Positions 63,826 through 64,000 of a stretch of 64,000 nt of DNA are shown in pieces (position 1 is the first letter of the stretch; each line of letters begins with the position of its first letter). Both the position numbers and the translations under genes were made by a program. Source of the DNA: an uncultured Flavobacteriales bacterium (GTDB lineage: Bacteria > Bacteroidota > Bacteroidia > Flavobacteriales_D > Crocinitomicaceae); contig CAJAII010000015.1 of assembly GCA_903939755.1 (NCBI GenBank), positions 1 through 64,000 on the forward strand, in the 5' to 3' direction. The notes under the pieces are model-generated. The model saw only the letters and a program-made list of their open reading frames with translations, was not told the origin of the DNA and made no database searches.

Positions 63826-64000
63826 ATGACGTTAACGAATCAAATTGAAAATCAATCTGAACAAAGGAACCGAAAGCCTCGCGGGTTTTATAAAAATAGG
63901 CAGGGAAAAGGGCGCTTCATAAAAGATTATGAGCAAGCTGCCCTTGCTTTTTTGGGCTTACATCGCCCAATTGACCTTTGCTCCTACTTAAAAGTTGATT
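63826..64000 (+). CDS. Start of an unrecognised ORF, cut by the right edge
   Basis: ATG 63826 opens a frame of 58 codons that stays open to the window end. The protein starts with a Gln/Asn/Arg-rich stretch and continues RGFYKNRQGKGRFIKDYEQAALAFLGLHRPIDLCSYLKVD. No domain is recognised. It is in the same direction as the DnaB-like gene and follows the structured element by 19 bases. Confidence 0.45.
   Translation, partial: MTLTNQIENQSEQRNRKPRGFYKNRQGKGRFIKDYEQAALAFLGLHRPIDLCSYLKVD

Overview
The window reads as one contiguous chromosomal segment of a Bacteroidota bacterium, most likely class Flavobacteriia; no lower rank can be fixed from sequence alone. The evidence is an AT-rich composition, several secreted proteins ending in type IX secretion (T9SS) sorting domains, a SusC-like TonB receptor with a carboxypeptidase-regulatory N-terminus, single-chain GlyS, an ATP synthase cluster lacking beta and epsilon, and promoters of the Bacteroidota form TAnnTTTG with no strong Shine-Dalgarno sites. 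No rRNA, tRNA, CRISPR array or transposase gene was found.

Layout. 0-9.3 kb: an OmpA/thrombospondin-repeat envelope protein (cut at the left edge), a TonB-dependent receptor, a T9SS beta-helix protein and a PhoB/PhoR-like two-component pair. 9.3-15.2 kb: an ABC exporter, a cytoplasmic solute-binding-like protein, a secreted protein, an SDR and a polytopic membrane protein. 15.3-22.8 kb: htpG, a TerB/J-domain protein, a ChaN-like protein and the suf Fe-S operon (A-type carrier, sufB, sufC, sufD). 22.9-33.3 kb: SDR, cyclase, glyS, aspS, DUF3050, a DUF6922/AbiEii toxin-antitoxin-like pair and a YgiQ radical SAM protein. 33.4-37.7 kb: a six-gene operon with an ECF sigma factor, a small membrane protein, a metal-sensor-like periplasmic protein, MbnP, a di-haem MbnH/MauG protein and a YHYH T9SS protein. 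37.8-45.4 kb: reductase, sodA, phosphate-type porin, DUF47 and PiT transporter, PA-domain T9SS protein. 45.4-59.6 kb: metG, an orphan LuxR-type regulator, atpBEFHAG, hemJ, mce, hemA-hemC-hemD, mnmE. 59.8-64 kb: a sparser region with a trypsin-like protease, palindromic repeats, a coiled-coil secreted protein, a DnaB-C-like ATPase, a structured intergenic element and an ORF cut by the right edge.

Main inferences. (1) Three intergenic regions carry direct repeats of TTAA-type half-sites at 11-bp periods, resembling Pho boxes: before the TonB receptor, before the beta-helix gene and between the porin and DUF47-PiT. With the PhoBR-like pair they suggest a phosphate-starvation regulon. (2) The 33.4-37.7 kb operon pairs a CnrH/CnrY/CnrX-like sensing arrangement with an MbnP/MbnH maturation pair and a secreted protein, suggesting a metal- (probably copper-) responsive system. 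(3) At least five genes have a perfect TAnnTTTG exactly four bases before the start codon, implying leaderless mRNAs. (4) htpG has a sigma-54-type promoter.
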